Source: an uncultured Acetatifactor sp.
GTDB taxonomy: Bacteria > Bacillota > Clostridia > Lachnospirales > Lachnospiraceae
Direction of reading: 5' to 3'
Assembly (NCBI GenBank): GCA_910579755.1
Contig: CAJTVB010000020.1
Span: forward strand, 1-64,000
DNA: 64,000 nt
Part shown: positions 9,901-17,671 of the stretch, one piece after another
Position numbering within the stretch: the first letter of the stretch is position 1
How the letters are laid out: the number at the start of each line of letters is the position of its first letter
Made by a program: the position numbers and the translations under genes
Notes under the pieces: model-generated
What the model was told of the DNA's origin: nothing
Databases searched by the model: none
Seen by the model: the letters and a program-made list of their open reading frames with translations, nothing else

Positions 9901-10522
9901 CGCCCTGACCGGACCGCTGTCCCTGCATCTTGGAATTCTGAGGATTGCTCACAAAAATTATATTCTTTTTCTTCTTGGGGACAGGTGTTGTTCCTTTCCC
10001 GCTGTTTTTTTCCGATCCAGCCTTTTCTCCCGAAACAGGCTTCGGATTCTGTGCATCCGTTCTCACAGGTTTCTCTTTCCCCTCCCCTGACTCTTTCTCT
10101 GCTTTTGATCCGCTTTCCGCCTTTGGCTCTTTCTCCGCCGGCTTCTCAGCTCCTGATTTCTTTCCCGTATTCGGCTCCTTCTCCGCCGACTTCCCGGTCC
10201 CTGATTCCTTCCCTGCCTTTGGCGCCTTCCCCGCCGGCTCCTGGGCTTCTGATTTCTTTCCCGTATTCGGCTCCTTTCCTGCCGCCGGATCTTTTTCCGC
10301 CGGCTCCTTTTCCTGCTTCGGTTTCTTTGCCGCCGGCTCCCCGGAAGTCTGGACATCTTTTGCGCTCTTTCCAAACGCCTTCCGCACCAGCTGTGCCGCA
10401 TCCTCCTCTATGGAACTTTGCGCCGCCTTGGCTTCAATACCCTTTTCCTGTAAAAAACTCAATATATCTTTGCTTTGTTTATCCAGTTCCTTAGCAAGTT
10501 CATGTACCTTTATCTTCGCCAT
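6995..10522 (-). CDS. infB: Translation initiation factor IF-2 with giant disordered N-terminus
   Basis: GTPase that places initiator fMet-tRNA on the 30S subunit. About 1175 residues, against roughly 700-900 in many bacteria. Residues ~1-55 form an IF2_N domain (KVHELAKELDKQSKDILSFL). Residues ~60-570 are low complexity: first Lys/Glu/Pro repeats, then a Gln/Gly/Arg region with recurring SQ-x-GR and SGDRP units. A second IF2_N-like domain precedes the G domain near residue 685 (VMGHVDHGKTSLLD, DTPGHEAFTAMR, NKID). Start ATG 10522 is preceded by GGAGGAAGGC. The low-complexity DNA contains near-identical ~51-bp direct repeats, so length may vary between strains. Confidence 0.96.
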   Translation of the reverse strand: MAKIKVHELAKELDKQSKDILSFLQEKGIEAKAAQSSIEEDAAQLVRKAFGKSAKDVQTSGEPAAKKPKQEKEPAEKDPAAGKEPNTGKKSEAQEPAGKAPKAGKESGTGKSAEKEPNTGKKSGAEKPAEKEPKAESGSKAEKESGEGKEKPVRTDAQNPKPVSGEKAGSEKNSGKGTTPVPKKKKNIIFVSNPQNSKMQGQRSGQGAGGNGGRAQGGQGNQGNQRNQQGQRAQGQGNQGSQRNQNQGGQGRTQSGYLGNRVSGRPQPPVRPIKPLTPPSPTPSVQMVPFRPQPKPRQEQVEKPETAVAQEAVQAQLQGREAAQAQTANLQESRPQEVKASEGRGQEGRSQEAKYQEGRPQETRNQDTRRQDGRSQEGRSSENRSQGFRSSENRSQGGRSQDGRSSGDRPFRDGRGQDNRGQDGRYQDNRNRDSRSQGGRSQDGRPSGDRPQRGQFQGRGGSGTNGRPSGDRQNGFQRNGRPGFDGASGDRRGPGSGQGGGRGFNGALRDNRGNAGSGNRFGDNRSGKGFAGEAPAKDMEKRRDEDKRRANSQEKDKRSRKDHIYEEDEALKNRPGRFIRPEKKKEEVAEEAIKVIILPEMITIKDLADKMKLQPSVIVKKLFLEGKIVTVNQEISYEDAENIAMEYDILCEREVKVDVIEELLKEDEEDESALVERPPVICVMGHVDHGKTSLLDAIRKTNVTDKEAGGITQHIGAYTVNVGGRKITFLDTPGHEAFTAMRMRGANSTDIAILVVAADDGVMPQTVEAISHAKAAGIEIVVAVNKIDKPSANIERVKQELTEYELIATDWGGSTEFVPVSAKSGEGVENLLETILLTADILELKANPSRRARGLVIEAELDKGRGPVATVLVQKGTLHVGDFISAGACHGKVRAMIDDKGRRVKEADPSTPVEILGLSDVPSAGEVFLAHDSDKTAKSYAETYLAQNKEKMLEETKSKMSLDDLFSQIKEGNLKELNLIVKADVQGSVEAVKQSLLKLSNEEVVVKCIHGGVGAINESDVTLASASNAIIIGFNVRPDATAKATAEREGVDVRLYRVIYQAIEDVEAAMKGMLDPVFEEKVIGHAEVRQIFKASQIGNIAGSYVMDGILQRGCKVRISREGTQIYEGALASLKRFKDDVKEVKEGFECGLVFEGFDQIQELDVVEAYNMVEVPR
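9171..9344. repeat. 51-bp direct repeat pair inside infB
   Basis: The 51-bp stretch at 9171-9221 recurs at 9294-9344 with one mismatch (AAGGTCT against AAGATCT). Both encode the same Arg/Gly/Asp-rich unit of IF-2. The offset of 123 bp is a multiple of three, so recombination between them would keep the frame. Confidence 0.85.
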
Positions 10523-10551
10523 GCCTTCCTCCATTTCTGCCGCAAGCGGCT

Positions 10552-10869
10552 TTACTTCCCTTCCAATAGTCTGATAATTGCTTCCGCTAATCCTGCATTA
10601 CATACGCCGATCGATGACCGCAAGTCTTTTCCGATGGCCCCGCCAAGCTCCTCCTTCGTCCCAAAGGTGAATGATGGCACATGATAAAATGAGCACTTAT
10701 CGGTAAACAACTTCCTGGTATTATCAGACGCATCCTCCGCAATGATCACCAGCATGGCGGAGCCTCTTTTGATCGCCTCCAGGGTCTGAAACTCACCACT
10801 GACCAGATTGCGCCCTTTCATGGCAATTCCCAAAAGCGAAAAAATCTTATTCTGCTTCAAGCTTCTCAA
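10552..10869 (-). CDS. ylxQ: L7Ae-family ribosomal/kink-turn protein (YlxQ)
   Basis: Predicted RNA-binding protein of the L7Ae/L30e/S12e fold, 105 residues (NKIFSLLGIAMKGRNLVSGE, VIIAEDASDNT). In Bacillus the corresponding ylxQ lies between ylxR and infB exactly as here. No ATG is available near the N-terminus. The frame most likely starts at a TTG (10869 or 10860) within the ylxR 3' end, giving an overlap of about 20 bp and suggesting coupled translation. Its RNA target is unknown. Confidence 0.86.
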   Translation of the reverse strand: MRSLKQNKIFSLLGIAMKGRNLVSGEFQTLEAIKRGSAMLVIIAEDASDNTRKLFTDKCSFYHVPSFTFGTKEELGGAIGKDLRSSIGVCNAGLAEAIIRLLEGK

Positions 10870-11119
10870 ACTCCCCCTCTAAAGTATCATACACTTCACC
10901 GGGAATCTTCATTTTAAAGGAGCGCTCCAAACCTTTATTTTTTCTGGCCTGCTGCAGGCATTCCCTGCTCCTACAAACATATGCGCCTCTTCCGTTCTTT
11001 TTGCCTGTTATGTCCAGAGAAATATCGTTTTCGGCTGTTTTCAGGATCCTCAGCATATCCTTCTTCCCTTTCATCTCGCCACAGCCCACGCACTGTCTCA
11101 AAGGAATTTTTTTTGCCAT
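10847..11119 (-). CDS. ylxR: YlxR family RNA-binding protein
   Basis: Small basic protein of 90 residues. It matches the YlxR family by RQCVGCGEMKGKKDMLRI at the N-terminus and KKNGRGAYVCRSRECLQQA near residue 45. The four Cys are probably structural. Its start overlaps the nusA stop (ATG at 11119). The family is regarded as nucleic-acid-binding and lies between nusA and infB in most Firmicutes. Confidence 0.93.
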   Translation of the reverse strand: MAKKIPLRQCVGCGEMKGKKDMLRILKTAENDISLDITGKKNGRGAYVCRSRECLQQARKNKGLERSFKMKIPGEVYDTLEGEFEKLEAE

Positions 11120-12438
11120 TAATTTTCCTCTCTGTCCTCCTGATAACCCTCCTCCGGGTACTGGTCTATGTCTTCATGCTCAGGCTCCGCATAAGCGCCG
11201 CCGCTCTCACGCTCTGAATCTTCATATGCGCCGCCTTCATATTCGGGTTCCTCATATTCTACGCTGCCTTCATATCCGGCTTCCTCATATTCTCCGTCAC
11301 CTTCAATCCCGGCTTCTCCGTAGCTGTCCTCCTCATAGCCTTCGTACTCATCATACTCCTCTTCCATATAATCCTCATAACGGAATCCGGGAGCATCCTT
11401 CGCCTGAGTCTCTGATTTGATATCGATCTTGTAGCCTGTGAGCCTGGCTGCAAGTCTGGCGTTCTGCCCTTCCTTACCGATGGCCAGAGAAAGCTGATAA
11501 TCCGGAACCACCACCTTGGCGGTCTTTTCATCCGGATCCGCGAAAACTGCTACAATTTTCGCGGGAGACAGGGCATTCTGGATCAGATTGCCCGGATTGT
11601 CGTCCCAGTTCACAATGTCGATTTTTTCTCCGCGAAGCTCTTCCACAATGGCATTGACTCTGGCGCCGTTCATACCCACACAGGAGCCTACGGCATCCAC
11701 ATTGGGATTATTGCTCCACACGGCAATTTTGGTGCGGCTTCCCGCTTCTCTTGCAATGCTTCTGATTTCCACCGTACCGTCCTTGATCTCCGTCACTTCG
11801 GACTCAAACAGCCGCTTTACCAGCTCCGGATGGGTGCGGCTCACATTGATTCTGGGGCCCTTGGGTGTGTTTTTTACCTCCAGAATGTACACCTTAATCC
11901 GCTCCGTAGGCCGGAAGATTTCTCCCTTCACCTGCTCACTTTCATTGAGCATGGCGTCCGCCTTGCCCAGATTGATGCTGATATTCTTTCCCACATAACG
12001 CTGCACCACACCGGTGACTACATCCTTTTCCTTCTCAAAATACTGATTAAAGATAACGCTGCGCTCTTCCTCACGAATCTTCTGGAGAATCACGTTTTTA
12101 GCATTCTGGGTGGCAATGCGTCCGAATTCCTTCGATTTGATCTCCACATGGAGCATGTCTCCCACCTGAGCTCTGGCAGAGACCTCTCTTGCATCCTCCA
12201 GGGCAATTTGCAGGCAGTCGTCCTCCACATCATCGGCAGTTTCCACCACCTCTTTTTCCGCATACACCAGAAAATCACAGCTCTCACGATCTATTTCCAC
12301 ATGTACATTGTCCGCCTTGCCAAAGTGGTTCTTGCAGGCAGTCAACAGCGAATTCTCTATGGCTTCAAACAGCGTTTCCTTGCTGATCTCCTTCTCCTTT
12401 TCCAAAATGTCCAGCGCTTCCATCAATTCCTTGTTCAT
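11119..12438 (-). CDS. nusA: Transcription elongation/termination factor NusA with acidic Tyr-rich tail
   Basis: RNA polymerase-binding factor controlling pausing, termination and antitermination. About 439 residues. The N-terminal RNAP-binding domain (NKELMEALDILEKEKEISKE) is followed by S1 (near 135-200) and two KH domains (CVGMNGARVNAIVEELRGEKID; IGKEGQNARLAARLTGYKID). After residue ~350 comes a tail of about 90 residues almost entirely Glu, Asp, Tyr and Gly (EEEYDEYEGYEEDSYG and similar), which is not part of the conserved fold. I chose ATG 12438 because GGAGGAA precedes it; the more upstream ATG lies on that site. Confidence 0.96.
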   Translation of the reverse strand: MNKELMEALDILEKEKEISKETLFEAIENSLLTACKNHFGKADNVHVEIDRESCDFLVYAEKEVVETADDVEDDCLQIALEDAREVSARAQVGDMLHVEIKSKEFGRIATQNAKNVILQKIREEERSVIFNQYFEKEKDVVTGVVQRYVGKNISINLGKADAMLNESEQVKGEIFRPTERIKVYILEVKNTPKGPRINVSRTHPELVKRLFESEVTEIKDGTVEIRSIAREAGSRTKIAVWSNNPNVDAVGSCVGMNGARVNAIVEELRGEKIDIVNWDDNPGNLIQNALSPAKIVAVFADPDEKTAKVVVPDYQLSLAIGKEGQNARLAARLTGYKIDIKSETQAKDAPGFRYEDYMEEEYDEYEGYEEDSYGEAGIEGDGEYEEAGYEGSVEYEEPEYEGGAYEDSERESGGAYAEPEHEDIDQYPEEGYQEDREEN

Positions 12439-12523
12439 CATTTCCTCCATTCCGGCCTTCTGCCATATTCTGTTTATCGGTTATGTCCGTTTATCCTGTC
12501 AATTCGCTTTTTGTAATCTCCTG

Positions 12524-12988
12524 TCAAAAATCCAGGGCCAGACGGATCAAAGCAGTCTCCCCCCGCCGGAAGGTTCTGGTGCCCTGCTCCTGGGCAATGG
12601 TGATCTGGTCCCCGTCAAAACTCTCCAGAATTCCGGCAAATTCCTTGCACTGATCCACCGCCTTGAAAAGCCGTATCTCTACCTGCTGTCCCAGAGCGGC
12701 CTGAAGATGCTTATCCTTTTTCAGTGTACGCCCCAGTCCCGGACTGCTGACCTCCAGAATATAGGCATCCGGAATAAAATCCTCCCGATCCAGCTCATCG
12801 GAAAGAGCCCTGCTCACATTCTCGCAATCCTGTATCGTCACACCCTCAGGCTTGTCTATGTAGGCCCGAAGATAATATTCACTGCCTTCCTTCACATATT
12901 CCACATCATAAATAGATACTCCCCAGCGCTGTGCTATGGGCATCAGCAGCGCCTCCGTTTTCGATTCGTAGTCTGCCCTACGGGACAT
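12524..12988 (-). CDS. rimP: Ribosome maturation factor RimP
   Basis: Needed for 30S subunit maturation. It has 154 residues, with the family core GVSIYDVEYVKEGSEYYLRAYID and a C-terminal SH3-like part (EIRLFKAVDQCKEFAGIL). ATG 12988 is preceded by GAGGAGGCAGAAA, so I prefer it to the upstream TTG. It is the first gene of the nusA-infB operon. Confidence 0.94.
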   Translation of the reverse strand: MSRRADYESKTEALLMPIAQRWGVSIYDVEYVKEGSEYYLRAYIDKPEGVTIQDCENVSRALSDELDREDFIPDAYILEVSSPGLGRTLKKDKHLQAALGQQVEIRLFKAVDQCKEFAGILESFDGDQITIAQEQGTRTFRRGETALIRLALDF

Positions 12989-13018
12989 TTTCTGCCTCCT
13001 CAAAACTCTCTAACATGC

Positions 13019-13050
13019 AAGTAAGAGTGGCCGTCAAGCCACTCTTACTT
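13019..13050 (-). promoter_or_regulatory. Perfect 13-bp hairpin in the rimP-nusA leader
   Basis: AAGTAAGAGTGGC (13019-13031) and GCCACTCTTACTT (13038-13050) form a perfect 13-bp stem with a 6-nt loop. It lies between the predicted start point (about 13064) and the rimP ribosome site, so it would be in the untranslated leader. No real U-run follows on either strand, which argues against a simple terminator. Confidence 0.7.
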
Positions 13051-13070
13051 TAATCATCATTAACAAATGC

Positions 13071-13099
13071 AGTATACTCCCAAAATCAGGAAAAGTCAA
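13071..13099 (-). promoter_or_regulatory. Promoter of the rimP-nusA-infB operon
   Basis: Minus strand: TTGACT (13094-13099), 17-bp spacer, TATACT (13071-13076). This is close to the sigma-A consensus and about 85 bp upstream of rimP. Confidence 0.8.
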
Positions 13100-13117
13100 C
13101 AGATTTGCAATATTTTT

Positions 13118-13921
13118 TTACACCAGTATGCCTTCTGCCGCTCCGATCAGACCACCGTCCAGGATCACCTGCTTTGCTCTCTTCTGAAGCCCCGTCTGTT
13201 CCGGAAGATCCTGTGCCTTTGTATTTGAGGGAACCCGGAACAGCCACTCCATATAGCCCGTATCCTCCCTGTGCTCTTGGACAATGCGGAAACGGTCCTG
13301 AAACGCCCGTATATTGGAATTCTCCGGCAGCAGCGGCCTCAGGGCCGGCGATAGCAGCCAGGATTCGCAGGCGAAGCTCCCTCCGGAATATTGGGGATAG
13401 TGTCTTTCCAGAAAAGTGCCGGCCTGCCTCAGAGATTCATCCACCGCTGCCCTGGAAAGATCCGCATCCGAAGGAATGTGGATGCCCACCGACGGTTCGC
13501 TCCCCTCCAACAGCTCATATTCCAGTTCCCCTATCCGAAAGATTCTCATGCTGATCTGCCGCCAGGTCCACCAGCCCCGGTCAAAAAACATGCGCCCGTT
13601 TTTTACCCTGCACTCTTCGAGGAATCTGGAAAAACACTTCATGGTGTCCGTAAAAATTTCCATGGGAATCTGTTTCTCCCGGTATTTTGCCGCGGTTCTT
13701 CGGGCACATTCCAGCTGACAGTATAGCATTTTAATGTGATTCTCGTCCTCCGAAAGACAGCTGCACAGCTCCTCATAAGCCTCCTGGGCCGTATCTCTGT
13801 CCGTCAGCCGCTCCAGCAAAACAGATATTGGGCCCACATCCAGTTCACTGCCTGTCCGCTCCAGGATCATTACCATCTCCGGCTCCAGCCCGATCAACCG
13901 ATACAATTCCTGTAATTCCAT
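13118..13921 (-). CDS. GNAT-like acyltransferase-domain protein (DUF5596/GNAT_C type)
   Basis: About 267 residues. It looks like the family annotated as acyltransferase domain-containing protein with an N-terminal helical part and a GNAT-like C-terminal domain: FFDRGWWTWRQISMRIFRIG, LEYELLEG and IHIPSDADLS are typical blocks. The reaction and acceptor are unknown. ATG 13921 is preceded by GAGGAGAGGAAT, so I reject the longer frame that overlaps lacI. It starts 41 bp after the lacI stop and is probably the last gene of the starch operon. The family call rests on memory of the block pattern. Confidence 0.6.
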   Translation of the reverse strand: MELQELYRLIGLEPEMVMILERTGSELDVGPISVLLERLTDRDTAQEAYEELCSCLSEDENHIKMLYCQLECARRTAAKYREKQIPMEIFTDTMKCFSRFLEECRVKNGRMFFDRGWWTWRQISMRIFRIGELEYELLEGSEPSVGIHIPSDADLSRAAVDESLRQAGTFLERHYPQYSGGSFACESWLLSPALRPLLPENSNIRAFQDRFRIVQEHREDTGYMEWLFRVPSNTKAQDLPEQTGLQKRAKQVILDGGLIGAAEGILV

Positions 13922-13962
13922 ATTCCTCTCCTCCTCAAAACCATTGGGCAGAATGCAGGCCA

Positions 13963-14979
13963 TTACGTCCTGCGCGGCGCCTGCGCTGTAGACCCGCGCC
14001 GAATCAGCACGGGAAGCGTGGTCTGAGACTGCACCACCAGCTGAGGCTTTTTTATTCTCCGAAGCACCAGCTTGGCCGCCTGCTCTCCCATATCATACAT
14101 ATCCAGATTCACTACCGTAAGCTCCGGCTCCATGACCCTGGAAAAGGGGAAATCGTCAAAGGTGATAACCGCCGTCTCCTCCGGTATCCTGACGCCGGAT
14201 GCCTTCAGCGCTCCCACGCATCCAAAAGCAATATACTGATTGGCGCAGATAACCGCATCGGGAGGCTCTGGCAGCCCAAGCAGCACTTCCGCCTCCTGTC
14301 TCCCGCCTGCACTGTCAGCCCTTCCCACCCGCAGATATTCCTCCGGCAGCCTTCCGTTCAGGGCCGCCATGACGCCGTTTTTCCGGTGAGCCGAAATCCG
14401 ATCCTCCTCCGGTCCCCCGATAAAAGCGATACGCTCGTATCCGCACTGCAAAAGATGTCTCGCGGCGGTTTCTCCCGCCACGCTGTTATCCGTGTCGATC
14501 CAGCACAGATGATTGGAAAAATCAGGCATTCCTACAACAATATATGGCACCTCCGATTCCGCCAGCAACCCTGCGGCCTCCCGGGAGACCACCGACGCAT
14601 GCAGAATGGCTCCGTCCACGTACTCACTGCGCAGAAGCTCGTCAAAATGCCCGCACAGCTCCTCGGCGCTGGCTTTTTTTACAATCAGTCCGTATCCTTT
14701 TTGAGACAGCGCGCTCTCAATCCCCGCCAGAATCTCGAAAAGATGAGGATTGTCAAATCCCACCCCATGCTGCATCCGGGCCAAAAACAATATGGTTTTT
14801 GTAGACCGGGAAGCAAAGCTCTGGGCACGCCGGTTAGGCAGATACCCCATCTCCCTGATCACCTCGTTGACCCGGTCTGTGGTCTCCTTGGATATGGTAT
14901 AAGAATTGTTTAAAACCTTGGAAACGGTAGCCTTGGATACCCCGGCAGCCGCCGCCACATCCCGGATGGTCACACTCAT
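13963..14979 (-). CDS. LacI-family transcriptional regulator of the starch operon
   Basis: 338 residues. The N-terminal helix-turn-helix and hinge are clear (VTIRDVAAAAGVSKATVSKVL, then GYLPNRRAQSFASRSTKTI). A periplasmic-binding-protein-like sensor domain follows (DGAILHASVV, VITFDDFPFSRVMEPELT). It starts within the stop of the GH13 gene (ATGA overlap), so it is part of the operon it likely controls. The ligand is probably a maltodextrin, inferred from the neighbours. The AACCGGTT dyad at 21288-21295 is the obvious candidate operator. Confidence 0.93.
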   Translation of the reverse strand: MSVTIRDVAAAAGVSKATVSKVLNNSYTISKETTDRVNEVIREMGYLPNRRAQSFASRSTKTILFLARMQHGVGFDNPHLFEILAGIESALSQKGYGLIVKKASAEELCGHFDELLRSEYVDGAILHASVVSREAAGLLAESEVPYIVVGMPDFSNHLCWIDTDNSVAGETAARHLLQCGYERIAFIGGPEEDRISAHRKNGVMAALNGRLPEEYLRVGRADSAGGRQEAEVLLGLPEPPDAVICANQYIAFGCVGALKASGVRIPEETAVITFDDFPFSRVMEPELTVVNLDMYDMGEQAAKLVLRRIKKPQLVVQSQTTLPVLIRRGSTAQAPRRT

Positions 14980-16721
14980 GCAGAATCCTCCCCGCTGTTT
15001 TCCTTTCGAACAACCAGAAATCCCATAGGCTCCAGTGCTTCTCCCCCCCAGCCCTTCTCCCAGAGGATTTCGCCCCGGGCCAAATCCCCGGAAATAGATG
15101 CCTCCCTATACTGGTTATTCAGAAACACTGCGATACACTCCCTTTCGTCCTCCCGGCAATATCCGTACAGCCCCTGTCCGGGCCGGGCCAACAAGGTATG
15201 CCACCCGCCCCGCCGCAGAGCGCTGTAACGCCTGCGCAGACTTATGGCCTTTTTGTAAAAATCTCTTAAGCCTCCCGGCTGGTCCCTCCAGTCCATGGGG
15301 CGCCGGTACTCCTCCTCCAGAATTCCGCACAGCCCTGCCTCATCCCCATAAAATATAGAAGGAATTCCCATAAAGGTCATCTGAAAAAGCACTGCCAGCT
15401 CCATTATATCACTATTCTCCCCGCAAAGGGAATAGAATCGACTGACATCATGGCTGTCCAGCACATTCAGCTGCGCATATAATGCGTTCAGCTTATACCG
15501 CATCCGCATATTGGTCACGCGTCCGTCAAATTCTGCCGCATCGATGGACGCTTCCGCAAAGAAACGCCGGCAGTGCTTTCTGAAATCATAGTTCATGGTT
15601 GAATCAAATATATTTTCATTGATCCAATGTCCTGCACTCTCCCAGACCTCGCCGATCAGCAGACAGTCCGGTGCTTCTTCCCTGACTGCCCTGCGGAAAT
15701 CCCTCCAGAACCCGTCGTCGATCTCGCTGGCCACATCCAGCCGCCAGCCGTCAATACGAAATTCCCGCACCCAATATCGCCCTACATTGCAAAAATATTC
15801 CGCTGTCTCCCTATTTCGGGTATTGGTTTTCGGCATCATCCTCTCATAGCCGAAGCATTCGTAGGAAGGATACTCCTCCGGATCCTTCGGCCTGACCACG
15901 GGAAACTGTAGACCGTAAAACCAATCCTTGTAGGGAGAAGCTTCCCCCTTTTGCACTACATCCTCGAAGGCAAAAAAATTCCATCCTACATGATTGAACA
16001 CACCGTCAATAATCACTCTGACGCCAGCCTCATGGCAGGCCTCCACCAACCCCCGGAATTCCTCATCTGTTCCAAAACAGGGATCTACATGATAGTAATC
16101 AAGAAGATCATATTTATGATATTCACCTGCGGCGAAAATAGGATTCAGATAGATACAGTTAATCCCAAGCCCTGTAATATAATCCAGATTCTCCCAAATC
16201 CCACGTATGGTCCCCCCCAGTCGTCCCCGGGTCTTTTTACCGTTCCACTCCTTTTCCGCACCCTCACCGGAAATGCTGCACCGCCCATCCGCAAAGCTGT
16301 CGGGAAAAATATTGTACACCACCGCATCCGCCGCCCATCCGGGAGGTGCCGTAATATCTCCGGGATGATTAAAGGGCAGCTGATAATACTCGGAGCGGTC
16401 ATCCACCAGGCTTTCACTAAAAAAATCTCCATAATAAAGAATTGTTTTCTTTCCGTCGTCCAGCTCAAAGTAATAGCACAGCCGTTTAAAGGGACTGTCT
16501 AAAATAACCTGAAAATAGTCGAACCACTGGTCCCATGCCTCCAGCTCCATAGGCGCTGAGAAAAAATCCACAGGTGTCCTCCGGCAGGCCCGGTCACCAT
16601 AAAAAAGCGTGCATCTGCGCAGATCGTTTCTCCCTGCCCGCAGCCGCAGCACAATGTGGGCAGGATCAATCCCATGAGCATCCTGGGACATGGGGATATG
16701 TCTGATAGCCGAAAAATTCAT
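14976..16721 (-). CDS. GH13 alpha-glucan hydrolase (neopullulanase/cyclomaltodextrinase-like)
   Basis: Likely hydrolyses alpha-1,4 (and perhaps alpha-1,6) bonds of imported maltodextrins in the cytoplasm; no signal peptide is seen. About 581 residues. An N-terminal ~120-residue beta domain resembles CBM34. The GH13 barrel shows GVFNHVG, FRIDGWRLDVAS (nucleophile Asp near 328), LIGEVWES (acid/base Glu near 357) and LNVLDSHDVSRF (transition-state Asp near 427). ATG 16721 follows GGAGGTTAAT. It lies downstream of the two permease genes and overlaps lacI by 4 bp. Exact specificity is not readable. Confidence 0.92.
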   Translation of the reverse strand: MNFSAIRHIPMSQDAHGIDPAHIVLRLRAGRNDLRRCTLFYGDRACRRTPVDFFSAPMELEAWDQWFDYFQVILDSPFKRLCYYFELDDGKKTILYYGDFFSESLVDDRSEYYQLPFNHPGDITAPPGWAADAVVYNIFPDSFADGRCSISGEGAEKEWNGKKTRGRLGGTIRGIWENLDYITGLGINCIYLNPIFAAGEYHKYDLLDYYHVDPCFGTDEEFRGLVEACHEAGVRVIIDGVFNHVGWNFFAFEDVVQKGEASPYKDWFYGLQFPVVRPKDPEEYPSYECFGYERMMPKTNTRNRETAEYFCNVGRYWVREFRIDGWRLDVASEIDDGFWRDFRRAVREEAPDCLLIGEVWESAGHWINENIFDSTMNYDFRKHCRRFFAEASIDAAEFDGRVTNMRMRYKLNALYAQLNVLDSHDVSRFYSLCGENSDIMELAVLFQMTFMGIPSIFYGDEAGLCGILEEEYRRPMDWRDQPGGLRDFYKKAISLRRRYSALRRGGWHTLLARPGQGLYGYCREDERECIAVFLNNQYREASISGDLARGEILWEKGWGGEALEPMGFLVVRKENSGEDSA

Positions 16722-16814
16722 ATTAACCTCCACGCCGCGTCTCTTGCGGCAACGTGATGCAAAATTTGCACAGGCGATTTCGCATCTGCGGCCCAATTAA
16801 GGCCTGCCGGCTTC

Positions 16815-17669
16815 TCACCCCTTTACGCCGCCGGCCGTCAACCCTGAAGTCATATACCTTTGAATGGCAAAAAACACCAGCAGAATCGGAAAACTGATCA
16901 CCAGAGAGGCCGCCGCAAACACCGGCCAGCTTCCGCTGATTTCCGTGGCCTGCAGAGAATAGAGCCCTGCCGCCAAAGTATAGTTTTCGGCTCCTGTCAT
17001 AAAGGTAGTTGCAAACAGATATTCATTCCATACATAAATTAAAATCATAACCGCCGTCACAAGAATACTGGGTCTGGCCAGGGGCATCACCACACGGGAA
17101 ACCAGCGAAAAACTGCCCGCTCCGTCAATGGACGCCGCCTCCTCGATCTCCTGGGGAATGGAGTCAAAATATCCTTTCATGTTGAGCAGAGCGAACACTG
17201 CCATGGTACCGGCATAAATCAGAATCAGCCCCAGCCGGTTGTCCACCAGTCCTATAGGGCCAAGCAGCTTATAAATGGCAAACATGGACAGCACCGATGG
17301 AAAGGAATACAACAGAATCAAAGCCTTCAAAATGGCATTTCTTCCTGCAAAACGCCTTCTGGAGAAGACATAGGCCGCCGGGACACCCACTGTCAGCGAC
17401 ATAGCCAGTGTAGCCGCAGCCAGTATCATACTGTTTTTCAGCCAAAGCATCACCGGATAGTCCGTAAATACCGCCAAATAATTATTCAGAGTAAAGCTTT
17501 CCGGAATAAACCGGAAATTGGATCCCAGCAGACTGTTTTCCGCATTCAGAGAAACAGATACCGCATAAAGCACCGGAATCAGCGTCAGAAAGCACAGCCC
17601 TGTAAAAAACACATGAAGACACACTTGGCCGGCTCCACGCCTGATTTTTTTTGAGGTTCTAATCTTCAT
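16815..17669 (-). CDS. Maltodextrin-type ABC transporter permease (MalG-like)
   Basis: Inner-membrane subunit of a carbohydrate ABC importer, 284 residues with about six hydrophobic helices. The EAA loop reads EIEEAASIDGAGSFSLVSRVVMP in part, the coupling helix for the ATPase. The C-terminus YMTSGLTAGGVKG is typical of MalG relatives. Its start lies 2 bp from the stop of the partner permease. No ATPase gene is in the window, so a shared MsmX/MsmK-type ATPase encoded elsewhere is expected. Confidence 0.93.
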   Translation of the reverse strand: MKIRTSKKIRRGAGQVCLHVFFTGLCFLTLIPVLYAVSVSLNAENSLLGSNFRFIPESFTLNNYLAVFTDYPVMLWLKNSMILAAATLAMSLTVGVPAAYVFSRRRFAGRNAILKALILLYSFPSVLSMFAIYKLLGPIGLVDNRLGLILIYAGTMAVFALLNMKGYFDSIPQEIEEAASIDGAGSFSLVSRVVMPLARPSILVTAVMILIYVWNEYLFATTFMTGAENYTLAAGLYSLQATEISGSWPVFAAASLVISFPILLVFFAIQRYMTSGLTAGGVKG

Positions 17670-17671
17670 AT

